Shown here piece by piece: positions 21,154-33,221 of a stretch of DNA of 64,000 nt. Each line of letters starts with the position of its first letter. Position 1 is the first letter of the stretch. A program made the position numbers and the translations under genes. A model generated the notes under the pieces. The model was not told the origin of the DNA and searched no databases. It saw only the letters and a list, made by a program, of their open reading frames with translations. This DNA comes from Linyphia triangularis (lineage: Eukaryota > Arthropoda > Arachnida > Araneae > Linyphiidae), in contig OZ021722.1 in NCBI GenBank assembly GCA_963978545.1, forward strand, positions 112,032,827 through 112,096,826. The letters run 5' to 3'.

Positions 21154-22257
21154 TATTTTATAAATGTTGTGGCACCAGGCAGAGTATGCTGGTTGGATCA
21201 TCGGATGGATATTTATTGGTTAAGTCTGCTGCTGTGCATTGCAGTGAAGTGTAGTGAAAAGAGGAAAAGGGGTAGGTGGTGATAAAGAAGAGAACGGTGT
21301 ACTCCTGGTCTAGTGAAAAAAGTGGAGGAATAAAATATTGGATTCTGACGGTTGCTAGAGGACAACATTTTGGGGACGTTGGGACATTTTGGTGTTGTTG
21401 AGACAAGTGCCACTACCATGAAATAAGTGATTTTTCCACTCCTGCCTGGCTGCCTTTGTTCCAAGTATATGTATATATATATTGTATTTTTACTGAACAA
21501 AGTTATATCTCAATTGTTAAACTTGTATGTATGCCTTTTAATGTTTTTTAAATTGAGTTTTAGTATTTTATGCCATGGAACCCCCCCCTCCCATTTTTTA
21601 TTGTGTGTGTATTATGTTTCTTATCAATTGTGGTGCTTAATTTCGAAATCAACGAAGATCTCAACCTTTGCAATTCGCTGTATTTATTTCTAGCAAAAAT
21701 GTTGTATAACCGACGACAATGTACATTGACTCCAAAACTGAAATGATTTTTCTTGAATATTAGTTTTTGTGCATTCTGAAAGCTCTGTTTAATCATATTT
21801 CAAATCTTCAAGGCACTAACCAGTTTAAAGAAAAATGCAGACTTTGTTTTGGATATATTCATAATTATAAAGTTGCATAATTTCTGTTGAATTATATGAA
21901 AATTTGAAAACCCTTAGGTCACGTTAGGTAAGAAATTAACATGTGCTCACCATTCAATAATTGTTAGGTTTAGCAAAACTATCATTTTGGTGATTTATAT
22001 TATAAATTAAGAACTTAAACAGGTTCAGAAAAAATATTTGAATTTGTATATTTTATACAGGGTACATTTAGTTGTATTAATTAGTACTTTTTATTGATTA
22101 AATTTTTCCATTACAATTATTAAAAATACTATTTTGTATCTTAACTTAAAAAGTTGGATCTGACAGAGCTGTTTGGTCATTCTAACCAAAATAAGAAAAA
22201 TGCATGTCACAACATTATACCATTCCAAAAACAAGTACAATAGTAATGATTTGCCTT
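21154..22257. other. AT-rich, nothing recognised
   Basis: There is a TATATA microsatellite near 21468-21482 and a short C tract near 21581. Frames here (21158-21500 minus, 21427-21693 plus) are unrecognised. Confidence 0.4.
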
Positions 22258-22947
22258 TTATTAACTTTTCCATGTTCCAGGCTAACTTTCTCATTAATAA
22301 CATATTAAAGTTTTCTTATATAAATATATTTAATAATATATCAAACTTCCAAAAGTAATTTTCATCGCTTATCTCTAGAGTCATCTATTCTGTTATAAAT
22401 AAATTAATAATAAGATTAATTTTCCAACAACAATTAATTTAATGCATTTGTAATAAAGTGTTCCATACAATGGAAAATAATGTTAAAAATTTCATTATTT
22501 TTTCTTTTTTAAAAAAATTTCTAAAATGTATGAAACTGAACAAAGCATCATTGTCCTGACATATTGCATTGTACTCAATATTTTAACAACAGAAGACAGC
22601 TGCATTCTATTTTTGTGCCTATTCCGAGAACTTTTATTTCTTTAGTAAGCTGTGTGACTAATTATTCTCAGTTGGCACAATTGTTTTGGGAATTTTGAAA
22701 TTCTGTTTCATTAGAGTTATGTTTAATTCACATCTTTTTCCTGGCATCTACAAAAAAATACTAGGTGTGTAGGAAAAAAAATTATCTTTTAGAAAATATG
22801 TACATTAACTTTAATGTGCCAGCTTCTAATTACGTTAATTTCATCATTGCCCTTAGCATATAAAGAACACAATAACGGAAAACCAGGATAATGAAGCTTG
22901 TTATGTGTTAAAAATATAATTAAAATTGATATAATTTTAACAAAACC

Positions 22948-23342
22948 CATTGTGGGCCACAGAACCTGGAAACTTTCTGATTCTGAAAAAAGTGAAGGGA
23001 ATATCAAAGAGTTTTTGAAAAAATTGCCAATATCAGGGAATTTTTCTATTGTTTTGAAGATACCTTTCCCCGTTCATCTGTATTTTAGAGCCATTTTCCT
23101 GGAGAATTGTGGTAATCATTAAAAGTTTCATGTTACAGTATAATTTAAACTTTTCAATGCTGCCAAAGCTATTTAAAGTAAATGGCATATTTTCTCCCTT
23201 GGCATAAATGTTCTATTCGATCTACACATTTGAAAAAATTAGGAAATTTGAAAAAAAGTTTTCCATAATATCAGAGAATTTTTTAGAAATATGTCAGGGA
23301 ATTGTCAGGGAACTTTTTTTCCTGATTTTTGTGGCCACCCTG
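22948..23342 (+). mobile_element. CAGGGTGGCCAC-type element, block A copy
   Basis: It has the same interior as 15781-16207, with tcagggaa motifs and the gtggccaccctg end. It is present at the same place in every unit, so it predates the duplication. Confidence 0.65.
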
Positions 23343-23979
23343 AGTACCTCACTACTATTCTATTGTAAATTAATTATTATTATTTTGTTATTTTAATAAG
23401 CATTTTTTTAAAATCTCATTTAAAAAATTGTCATATTATTAAGCGCCATTATCTTACAATAGTGATTTTTTAAAAAAAAAATTCATACTCACAATTAAAA
23501 AATTTTTACGAGAAAAGAAAACGAAGTTCTGTGTATGGCAAGAGAAAAACTCGTTTACTTAAAAGCCTAGAAAACTATTCATACTAGGTACAACAAAAAA
23601 AGTAACTTGAGTCTTAACAGTAACTTTCTTACATTGGTGTAAAAAAAGTACTTTCCTTCATTTTCAAATTTTATATAATTTTGGCATAAAAATGACCTTT
23701 TTAGATGAGATTTATTGACAGAAGTAACTAACTTTATTTTATATGTAACACATGTGAAAATACTTTTTCAAACTCTGTAAATTATTTTACTTGTGCTAAC
23801 GCACTCATTAAATAAGCATTTTATCTTGTTTGAAAAGTACTACAATCAATTAGTTGCGTAAATAACTGCGTAATAATTTTAATTTATGTATTGTAAAATT
23901 TCATTTTTGGCTATTTATTAATTTTGTTAGTGAGATGAAGCATGAGCCTTTTCTCTTAAATATTCTCTTGATATTTTAG

Positions 23980-24118
23980 GACTTTGGTTCTATAATTAGT
24001 TCTTTACTATCTGGAATTCATACTGAACCTCCAAAGAACATGACTGTCCATGATGGTTTAGGATTGTGTTTGGAGACGGTCGGAGAGAATCTTTTAAGGA
24101 GTTAAGTGGTGGACTGAG
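23980..24118 (+). pseudogene. SMC2: SMC2 pseudo-exon, block A
   Basis: The 139-bp exon lies between a good acceptor (gatattttag, AG at 23978-23979) and a consensus donor (gtaaga at 24119). It reads DFGSIISSLLSGIHTEPPKN, then MTVHDGLGL, then after a frame change KELSGG. This matches the region of SMC2 leading into the C-terminal ABC signature (LSGGQR). SMC2 is the condensin ATPase that compacts chromosomes. The family has a few more residues here. A one-base deficit before KELSGG is shared by all nine copies, so the exon was already broken before it was duplicated. No other SMC2 exon is visible. Confidence 0.75.
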
Positions 24119-25499
24119 GTAAGATTAATGCTCTTAGTTTGAAATTTGTTGTAAATGCAAGGGGTCCAATAACAAGAAGAAATAACATAGAAATCATTAA
24201 TTGTAGAAACATTAAGGACTTTGTATATATAAGAAATATTATATTTAAAATCTGAATCTCCCATTCAATAAAAAGATAGATCTGAGGCAGAAAAAACATT
24301 AACATCAGAACATCAATTTTTTTGCCAAATGTACTAAAATAGCAAAATTGTTTTTAACTGCCTTGTATATTTTAAATTTTATAGTAACAAACTTACAGGT
24401 AATTCTAGTTTTGCCTCTCAAACAATTAAAAAAAATGAATATTTGAATTCAAATCATTAGTATTATGATGCTTCTATGGAAACCGGCCATCAGATTCACT
24501 CTAACTTCCAATAAATTAGAAGGTAAATGTATTATTTTGTATATGTGTATTATTGAAGGTGATTAAAATTTCTTTGGGAGAAAGTCAAACCAATTCGAAA
24601 AAATATTTTCACGGTTTAGTTAGATTAGAATTAGCATTTTTAATTAAACAATTAATGTTAACTCTGAATGAGCACACAATAGCATACACGTCTGGCTTTG
24701 AAAAATATATATATACATGGTTCGTACGGTTCTTGAAAGTCCTTAAAAACTCCTTATTTTTACTTAATGTCTCCAAGGGCCCTTGAAAAGTTCTTGAAAA
24801 CTCCTTATTTTTAACCTGAAGATCCTTGAAAGTTTTTTTAATTTTTGAGGGCTCTTGAAAATAACTGACATTTGTTATTCCTTTTTTTCATCTTTTTTTT
24901 TTCTTTCTTTGTGTGTGTATTTCAGAAACTTCCATTAAAAAAAAATTCTGATTTCCTAATTAAAAAAAAAAAAAACTTTCATATTTTATTTCCCTTTATT
25001 TTCTTTTTCCGTAGTTGAAAAGTATTTATAATAAATGTAATTCTGAATTGTGAGGATCATCATAGTAATAAATTATTTATGATGAAATGAGCATCTATTA
25101 AACTGTTTTTGTTGGGCATGCCTATTTTGAATATTAAAATGTATGAGCCTTCTGCCCTTGTAAAGGTTTTCAGGACTGGTTAGTGAAGGTCACCGTTGTC
25201 AACTTAAATTTCGATTTGTTGAAACTTTTATTGCAACCGCGTTCAGTGCACAAAAATATAGATCTGCCAAAATGAAAACAAAAAACTAATAATTCAAAAT
25301 ATTTCTGCAACATGAAACAGTAACACCGTTCCATTGTGCTTGTTCAGACAATACGAATTATAAAAGGTGAAGTGTTAAAATAATTGCATTAGGATCTTTT
25401 TTTGTAAGTACTCACTGATTTTGTATTTTTTAGTCTATTTATAATTTTTTGCACTGCTAACTATATCGGGACTCTTGCTACCAAATGCATCCAAATTTA

Positions 25500-26070
25500 C
25501 GACTTTTAATTTTTATTTTTAAATCCTTTATGTTAACTTCGATTTTGTGGGTTTGTCGTTGGAGGTCAAATCTGCGGATGCCTAATTAACCCCCTTGCTG
25601 TCATTCAATCGGGCTGAAACATAGCAGATGATGTCGATGACGATGCATCATATCAAATTTTGCGGTTGTAACTGTTAAAAGGTTGCTTTTACGGAATACT
25701 AATAAACCAACTTGTTGTCATCCAATCGTATTAAAAAAAAGCATTGAATCGACCATTGTTGAAACTCTTTCCTGTTGCCGATTTTTTTTAATAAATAAAA
25801 AATTACTTTAATAAGAATAAATAAGTGATATTTGGATATGAGAGCATAAATGCAGCATTTGCAGCAGAGCATAAATGCACATTTTCATAAATAAATTTTG
25901 AAACTTAGTTTACCGCACATTTTGCTGATAGAAGTGCTTTTAATGTTTAAAATTAGATGCAAATACCAAGCACACACTGTTTACAGAATCGGCGCCTGTG
26001 TTAACGAATATAAAAATTAGCAATGCATATAAAGGATTTATAATGCAAACTTTGTTTTTATAAGTTATTT
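25500..26070 (+). repeat. Block shared with 61100-61590
   Basis: Shared landmarks include aaccaactt(g)ttgtcatcca, gttgaaactctttcctgttg and gcatataaaggattt. It is non-coding, and copies differ by many substitutions and short indels. Confidence 0.7.
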
Positions 26071-26402
26071 TATTGCCATCTTATTTGAAAACTGATTTGG
26101 AGAAGTAAGGTGTTTGTTCCTGTGTGTACTAATGTGAACAGAAGTCATTTGATTGTATTGGTATTTCTGCTTTTGACTTAAAATTGCACTAAATTCTACA
26201 GTTGTTGGGTTAGTATTCTTTCATCGTTGATGAAATTTAGTATTAAGGTTAGTTGTCGCAAAATCCTTTTTTTTTTTTTTTTTAATTTTTTATTGAGGTG
26301 TTATTTAATGTTTTATTTGTGAAATAATCGTTGATAAACTAACCTGCATCCAAATATTCATGGCACTTAAATAGTTGATATGGGCGGGGAAGATTATATG
26401 AT

Positions 26403-26463
26403 CGGGTTGGTTGGTTTAAGTTTAACGGCGCAAGGGCAACACGAGAGCCATTACTGCGCCAAA
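26403..26463 (-). mobile_element. SINE family 2 tail
   Basis: In reverse it reads tggcgcagtaatggctctcg, then gttgcccttgcgccg, then aaaccaaccaacc. Confidence 0.55.
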
Positions 26464-26732
26464 TTGTATGATCAGGTGAGTTTGATGGAGAGTCCATTCA
26501 AATGCACAGGGGAATGATTGAAAATTAAGGATTTAACCTGAAGTTTCTACCTTGATAGCAAGATAGAGACTGTCTTTTAAATGGAAAGTTGTCTCACAAT
26601 TCTAATGCTTAATGCAACTTGGTTCTACAATTTTTAATAGTAACGATATTTTTTAACATTTCAGCTGACGAGAATACACCATACCATAGTATAGTAACTC
26701 AACCGAACTATATAGCGTATCCAAATCGTATT

Positions 26733-26917
26733 TAGCCCATCTGATGGCTGTTTGGTTAGCTCTCTGACCTCGCATGACAAAGGTGGAGGATTCGAATCCT
26801 GGGTTAAGCGTGTATGTTCGTTGTGGTTCGGAATCCACCTAAGTTGTAGATCCTTCCTGATAAACCGTTATTGTGCATAAAGATGTCGTTCAGCGTACCA
26901 ACCAACCAAACCGTGTT
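26733..26917 (+). mobile_element. tRNA-derived SINE, family 1
   Basis: Nearly full length. The A-box-like tggttagctctctgacc and B-box gattcgaatcc are followed by tgggttaagcgtgtatg, tggttcggaatccacc, ttattgtgcat and the tail gcgtaccaaccaaccaaacc. Confidence 0.8.
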
Positions 26918-27039
26918 TCCCATATTTCAATTACAGAATGAGATTCATTACGATCTTGTTTAATCTAGTGGTTATGAAGGGTATTAATTTCCAGCTAACC
27001 ATACACTACTGCAATTTTTTGGAATTTGTGGATAAGCTA

Positions 27040-27172
27040 CCTATTTGATGGTTGTTAGGTTTACACTGTGATGGTTTCGCATGCTAAAAGTGTTAGGGTT
27101 TATCCCCCCCCCCCACGGAATCGCCCTGGTTGGCATTATTGTACTAAGGTTGTCGTTTAGTAAAGTAACAAA
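27040..27172 (+). mobile_element. Degenerate SINE, family 1
   Basis: The order of landmarks is kept (gatggttgttagg, cgcatgctaaaagtg, cggaatcgccctggttggc, attattgta, gttgtcgttt). The B box is lost, and an 11-C tract lies at 27104-27114. Confidence 0.5.
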
Positions 27173-27473
27173 GTCGTTCAAGTTAAATATTGTAAAAGTT
27201 CATGATATATTTGTTTTTACTTCCAAAGCATTATCTTTCTGCAAAGTTGGGAAATATATTTTTATATAGTAATTTGTTTGTAATTGTTTTCAATGCTTAA
27301 TGATTCCTCGTAGCAGAAAACCCTCGACAATGTGATTTTGGCGAAGCTTTTACAGACAGAAGGTTAAAAGGATCGCATCAAATTACTTGACATGGAATTA
27401 AATTTTGAATCACTTGCAATTGTGATTTGGAGATTTTTATTACCTCTTATATACTGCCCCTTTCTTTGTCTTT

Positions 27474-27512
27474 AAGGTTTGTTTGTTTGTACGCTCAACC
27501 ATTCAATTCCTT
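27474..27512 (-). mobile_element. SINE family 1 tail fragment
   Basis: In reverse it reads gttgagcgtacaaacaaac. Only the extreme 3' end remains. Confidence 0.45.
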
Positions 27513-28946
27513 AGCACAGCCACTTCAGCGTTATTGCTTAATAGTTCACATAATATCATAAAGTGATGCATCTATTTAAAATACTCTTAACTTTGCGGTT
27601 TTCTAATCATTAATAATGTAAAGAAAGATATCCCTACTTATATACTTAACATTTTAATAAGTTTTTTAAATTTTTTTTTTAAACATTGGTAGCTCTTACT
27701 TCAAGGTACAGATTGATTAAAAGGAAATGTGAAAACTACATCCAAATACAATAATTTTTACGATATACTAGAAGTATTTTCCTTTCAGGATGTTTTCTTA
27801 TTTAGCAATGACGTGATACGTCACACTTATGGTTGCACGATTTTAACCTTCTGTTAGTCACGTTCCGCTTTTCGATATGGTTAGTCGCGTTGCAGCTATG
27901 AGGTGATTCCAGTTTTATGAGAGCCAAATGAAATTTATTCTAGTTTAAATAGTTGATTGTTACCGATTTAAGATTCATTGGAGATATAAAGTATTAAACA
28001 ATCTATTTCAATAGTAAAATTTATTAAAAAATCGTATCGCAAGTAATTCAATAAAATTAAAGGCAGAGGAGGAAAAAGTGTAGGGTTATGTAAGGTTAAA
28101 TGTGAGGATTTCAACTTTATACCTTCTGGATCCGATGAGGTTGGCTTTAGAGAAGATTTTTTTTTTTTACATTGGTAAGCTGTACATCACATGATGATAG
28201 GTTAACTATTCAATCTAAGCAATTGTATTTATTGAAAAGTTTTTGTTGTAATTAGAGTCGTATATCCTACTATTTTAGATTTCTAAATTCAAAAATAACT
28301 TTGCATTTAGGAAGTTAGAAAGGCAATATATATTGGATTATTGACTTTCAAACACACCATGGAACATAAGTATCACTCTCAAACCCTTATTGTCAAACAA
28401 GGTTAGAAACTAAAAAGAATTATCGTTATAAAGACTATTATGACCAAATTTCTACTTTTAACCCGATCAGTTCCGTGGTTACTGGATGCATTTCAGTTAA
28501 TCATTGATTAACATATTATTTAGATGCGATTTACGCATCTAAGATTTAACCCATTTTGCGTATTTAAAAGAGTTCAGAAACTGAAATCGTCCTGTGAAAC
28601 ACAATTCAATAAAATTATTGTTGTATAATATACATTAACTAAAGTTGTTGAATTTGATGTAACTGACAAAATGATTAAATTTTAATGAAAATGACATCTG
28701 CGAATTTAAATGATACTGAATCTCCAATCAAATTTTTTCTATTTTCTTAAAAAATTTAAGTTCTAATGAACTTTTTGTCTAGTATCTTGAGTAAGAAATA
28801 AAATGAAATATTTTTCACAAACTATTATTATTTTTTTTCACATTACTTTTATTTTTTAAAATTTAATTTTAAGGTCCTTATTTTTTTGTTTGGAAAGTTC
28901 TTGAAAAGTTCTTGAATTTGTTTTCAAAAAATCCGTACGAACTCTG

Positions 28947-29324
28947 ATATAGGTATCTCTCATTTACTTTTTCTTCTAAAACATGAATGCACAAAAAGTT
29001 CTTTAAAAATATAGTTAAGTGTTATATGTTTATTACGTTTTCAAAAGTGTTTGTTGGTAGAAATAAGAAATCAAGATACAGTCTTGAAATTCTAATGTTT
29101 ATTTCCAATCAAATAAAAAGAACAAAAAAGAACACATCTCTAAGTATATATACACACACACAAGCGGTAAAAAATTGCATAGACATTATTATATTGGATG
29201 CAGCTAACAGTTAAATAATCCCAGGCTGATAACGGTTTTAAAATTACCATCATACGGCCCTATCGATCAAGGAATATGGCAGATATGTATAAAAGTATTA
29301 CATTCCATAAAATTTATTTGGTGC
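28947..29324. other. AT-rich, nothing recognised
   Basis: A (CA)n microsatellite lies near 29152-29162. By position this could be decayed 3' sequence of the older copia relic that follows, but I cannot see an LTR. Confidence 0.35.
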
Positions 29325-29663
29325 CTATTCACATTTAGTTTTTAACAAAAGATTTGTACAGAAATCAGCTAAATTATCAAAATATTTAACATATTTCAAA
29401 TTAAAAACTTGATCATTTAACAACTGTCTTACAAATTGGTATTTGATATCTATGTGTTTCGTTTTAACACTTCCTTGGCCATTCAATAAAAAAAAAAAAT
29501 ATTGCATCTTGTTAATTAAAACTACATACTTTAACTTCATGTAACTGTGTGCTATTGATCTTTGCATTGAAGATTTCAATGATATTGTTACTCCACAAAA
29601 ATAAACTAAATAAGCAGTTTTTAAATACCTGTTATTGAGGTTAGTCCTCCAATTACTATCCAA
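29325..29663 (-). pseudogene. Ty1/copia RNase H domain relic (older insertion)
   Basis: The minus-strand frame reads DSNW near its start (the copia SDADW position), then YFCGVTISLKSSMQ (the G.TISW.SKKQ block), then KTKHIDIKYQFVRQLL and NLADF near the end. These are the landmarks of the copia RNase H. About 25 residues in the middle are missing, so it is inactive. Its 5' half recurs in every array unit (for example 34315-34468), joined to a different copia fragment. Confidence 0.75.
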
Positions 29664-29952
29664 TTTATTAACTTTTCCATGTTCCAGGCTAACTTTCTCA
29701 TTAATAACATAGTAAAGTTTTCTTATATAAATGTATTTGTTAATATATCAAACTTCCAAAAGTAATTTTCATGGCTTATCTCTAGAGTCATCTATTCTGT
29801 TATAAGTGTTAAATAAATTAATAATAAGATTAATTTCCCAACAACAATTAATTTAATGCATTTGTAATAAAGTGTTTCATACAGTGGAAACGAATGTTAA
29901 AAATTTCATTATTTTTTCTTTTTTTTTTAAATTTCTAAAATGTATGTAACTG

Positions 29953-31335
29953 AACCAGAGTTCCTCCTAGCCGTTTTCCAAAGGGCTGCGGCGTGCCCTG
30001 CCTGCCCTTTCTTTAAAAATACCGCCCTTCCTGCCCTTCTTCGATGAAAATAGCGCCATACCTGTCATTTTCATAAAAAAAATCATCCTGTAAGAATTCT
30101 AAAAACTTTCTTTTTTTTCCCCCCATCAACAGTACGCAATATGTGGATCAACCCCACTGAAATCGCCTGTCATGCATGCACATTTATGTTCCAACGAGCA
30201 ACGTACAAACTAAAGATTGAAATCATTGAATAGATGTCAATACAATGTGCGTAATTAGTAGGTGGATTTTTAGGGGGCCGTCTTACAATTTCCAAGTGTT
30301 TGTTGTTAGTTAATATGGATGGCCATTTCATACGTGTTTTGATTAAGCGTATTTCACCTATCTTTTACCATGCCTTCTTCAAAATGGAGAAGAAAGGAAT
30401 TTGAAAAGCATGATTAACTTAGTTAAAGGTGTATAACCATCAAATGTTTACACTAAGAATTTTAAAAGAACATTTCCGTTCGGACACGCATAATCGCGAT
30501 GCCCTCTGTTAAGTATAGGATTTTCGTAGTTGGCCTGTTACCAATTAATTTCTAAACATCCGTTTTCTATTTAAAATTAAACATCACAGGATAGCAATCA
30601 AAATTCCGGATTAATTCCTATTTAAAACAAAAAAATTAAACTTCTATTATAGTCTACATAATAGCGGCATGTACAGAAAAAAATCATCGTTTTAACGTAG
30701 AATTTGATACCACTTGGAAAATAAAAAATGCACCAATTGAAGGACATAGTCCGATTTTTATAGTCTGAATACTCTTTGTGATATCTCACACTGAATAATG
30801 TTAAATTTGGAAAATTCTCTATCTGACAATGGTGAAACCTAAAAAATAAAGTTTAAGGTTGATTCATTCTAACTTTAGAAAATTTTTCAAGGGGATAAAT
30901 TGTGAAAAGTTCTTATCTTAACATTCATTATATTAAAACATTCTTATCTTAATTTTATTGTATTATAAATTGATATTTTTATAAAAAATTAATATTTGAT
31001 GAAAATTTTACTGGGTGGATGGTTCTTTAATTTTAATAATTTCCTCTGCCTCATTACAGCTAAAGAAGGACTGTTGCATTTTATGAGTATTTTAATATCT
31101 TTTGAGTTTCTGAGCAAGTTTTTGATACAGAACCTTTTGAATTATTAATTTTTTCCAAATACTCAAACATTTAAAGTTTTTTACTGTAGTGGAAAAGTAA
31201 ATCAATATCCAAATTGTGGCAAAAAACATGTATAAATTATGCAATTTGCCATAGAAGTGCCCTTGTAAACAGGAGTTGTCCTCTTTTGGAAAATAGCACC
31301 CTGCCCTTTTTTATTTTTAGGATGAACTCTGACTG
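29953..31335. mobile_element. CAGAGTTC-ended element inserted only in unit 1
   Basis: Left end cagagttcctcctag and right end (reversed) cagagttcatccta are flanked by actgaac on both sides. The other units have a single uninterrupted actgaacaaagc here, so the empty site is directly visible. It is non-coding, about 1.38 kb. A 7-8-bp target duplication and CAG-type ends suggest a hAT-like non-autonomous element. A truncated relative lies at 16689-16960. Confidence 0.75.
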
Positions 31336-31707
31336 AACAAAGCATCATTGTCCTGACATATTGCATTGTACTCAATATTTTAACAACAGAAGACAGCTGC
31401 ATTCTATTTTTGTGCCTATTCTGAGAACTTTTATTTCTTTAGGCTGTTCTGTTTCATTACAGTTATGTTTAATTCACATCATTTTCCTGGCATTTACAAA
31501 AAAATACTAAGTATGTAAGGAAAAAAAATATCTTTTCGAAAATATGTACATTGACTTTACATATTTTAAATAGAATGTGCCAGCTTCTAATTGCATTAAT
31601 TTCGTCATTGCCCTAGCATAAAAAGAACACGATAATAGCAAACCAGAATAATGAAGCTTGTTATTTATTCAAAATATAATTAAAATTGATGTAATTTTAA
31701 CAGTACC

Positions 31708-32103
31708 CATTGTCGCCACAGAGCCTGGAAACTTTCTGATTCTGAAAAAAGTGAAGGGAATATCGGGGAGTTTTGGGAAAATTGTGAAAATCAGGGAATT
31801 TTTCTATTGTTTTGAAGGTACCTTTCCCCGTTCATCTTTATTTTGAAGCCATTTTCCTGGAGAATTGTGGCAATCGTTAAAAGTTTCATGTTACGGTATA
31901 ATTCAAACTTTTCAATGCTGCCAAAGCTATTTAAAATAAATGGCATATTTTCTCCTTTGGCATAAATGTTCTATTTGATCTACACATCTGAAAAAGTAGA
32001 GAATTTTGGAGAAAAAAAAGTTTTCCGTAACATCAAGGAATTTTTTAGAAATCTGACACGGAATTATCAGGGAATTTTTTTCCTGAATTTTGTGGTCACC
32101 TTG
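31708..32103 (+). mobile_element. CAGGGTGGCCAC-type element, unit 1
   Basis: Orthologous to the block A copy; the right end has decayed to gtggtcaccttg. Confidence 0.6.
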
Positions 32104-32702
32104 AGTACCCCACTACTATTCTTTTGTAATTAAATTTTTTTTTTTTAGTCATTTTAATTATTAAGCGCCGTTGTATTAAAATAGTGATTTTTTAAAATTA
32201 TTTTTCATACTCACAATTAAAAATTTTTTACAAAAAAAGAAAATGAAGTTGTGTGTAGAAAAACTGTTTTAATTAAAAGCCTAGAAAACTGCTCAAACTG
32301 GGTACAACAAAAAAAAAATTGAGTCTAACAGTAACTTTCTTACACTGGTGTAAAAATGTACTTTCCCTCATTCTCAAATTTTAAATAATTTTGTTATAAA
32401 AATGACCTTTTTAGATGAGATTTATAGACCGGAGTAGCTAAATTTATTTTATATGCAACCAGGTGAGAAAATACTTTTTCTAACTCAGTAAATAATTTTA
32501 TTTGTGCTAACACACTCGTCAAATAAGCATTTTACCTTGTTTGAAAAAGTACTTCTCGATCAATTAGTTGCATAAATAACTATTTCTGTAATCATTTAAA
32601 TTTATGTATTGTAAAATCTCATTTTCAGCTATTTATTGATTTCATAAGTGAAATGAAGCATTGGCCTTTTTCTCATAAATAATTATTCTCTTGATCTTTT
32701 AG

Positions 32703-32841
32703 GACTTTGGTTCTATATTTAGTTCTTTACTATCTGGAATTTAAGCTGAACCTCCAAAGAACATGACTGTCAATGATGGTTTAGGATTGCGTTTGAAGAT
32801 GTTCGGAAAGAATCTCTCAATGAGTTAAGTGGTGGACAGAG
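32703..32841 (+). pseudogene. SMC2: SMC2 pseudo-exon, unit 1
   Basis: 139 bp between gatcttttag and gtaaga. DFGSIFSSLLSGI is followed by a TAA stop that all array copies share, then AEPPKNMTVNDGLGL. After the common frameshift it reads NELSGGQR, the exact ABC signature. Confidence 0.75.
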
Positions 32842-32933
32842 GTAAGATTAATGCTCTTAGTTTGAAATTTGATTTAAATACAAGGGGTCCAACAATGGGA
32901 AGAATTAAAATAGAAATCATTAATTGTAGAAAC

Positions 32934-33182
32934 TGTTAGTGTTTTACTATTAGATAAGATTAGCAGAGTGACTTTAAATGGAAGTTTAATTTATTACAAA
33001 AAGATCACAGCAGAATATGGAAGTTAACATTTTAGGTGGATGGTTAAACCGTTACAACATCTTTTAAACTAATTTTTACCGTTATAGAATTTCGTGTGAT
33101 ATTGCCAACTCAAAGATACAAATGTATTCAATAAATATCTGTCGTTGCCATATATATACACCAACATCCCCTCGCAACGACA
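32934..33182 (-). repeat. Copia LTR, unit 1
   Basis: 249 bp on the minus strand, starting tgtcgttgcgagggg and ending ctaaca (TG...CA). It has a TATA box (gtatatatatgg) near its start. It abuts attgtagaaac, the sequence continuous in the unfilled blocks A and 57358-59785, so the insertion point is known. There is no 5' LTR. Confidence 0.75.
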
Positions 33183-33221
33183 GAATACTAGACAATAAAC
33201 AATACATGCAGAATATAATAT

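Larger units (their letters stand above)
22258..24700 (+). repeat. Block A: copia-free copy of the SMC2-exon duplication
   Basis: It begins at ttattaacttttccatg, like every array unit, and continues past the exon into attgtagaaacattaagg. In the array units a copia LTR interrupts at gaaac. It stays alignable to the distal block (57358-59785) until cgtctggctttga near 24700. This is therefore an unfilled copia target site. Confidence 0.85.
24716..28946. mobile_element. GTTCGTACGG-ended element, ~4.2 kb, composite
   Basis: The left end is gttcgtacgg (24720-24729) and the right end is ccgtacgaac (28933-28942). Both flanks of the interior carry cttgaaaagttcttgaa motifs. The inner sequence is non-coding and includes SINEs and a block shared with 61100-61590. 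The outermost bases (catg versus cactctg-like) match imperfectly, and no clear target duplication was found. Possibly hAT-like; unproven. Confidence 0.5.

Noticed and set aside
26733..26810. Functional tRNA gene
   Set aside because: A- and B-box-like motifs are present, but the cloverleaf is not convincing and the sequence continues into SINE body and tail.
27816..27835. CRE-like sites in gacgtgatacgtcac
   Set aside because: Neither half is a perfect TGACGTCA and the site is isolated.
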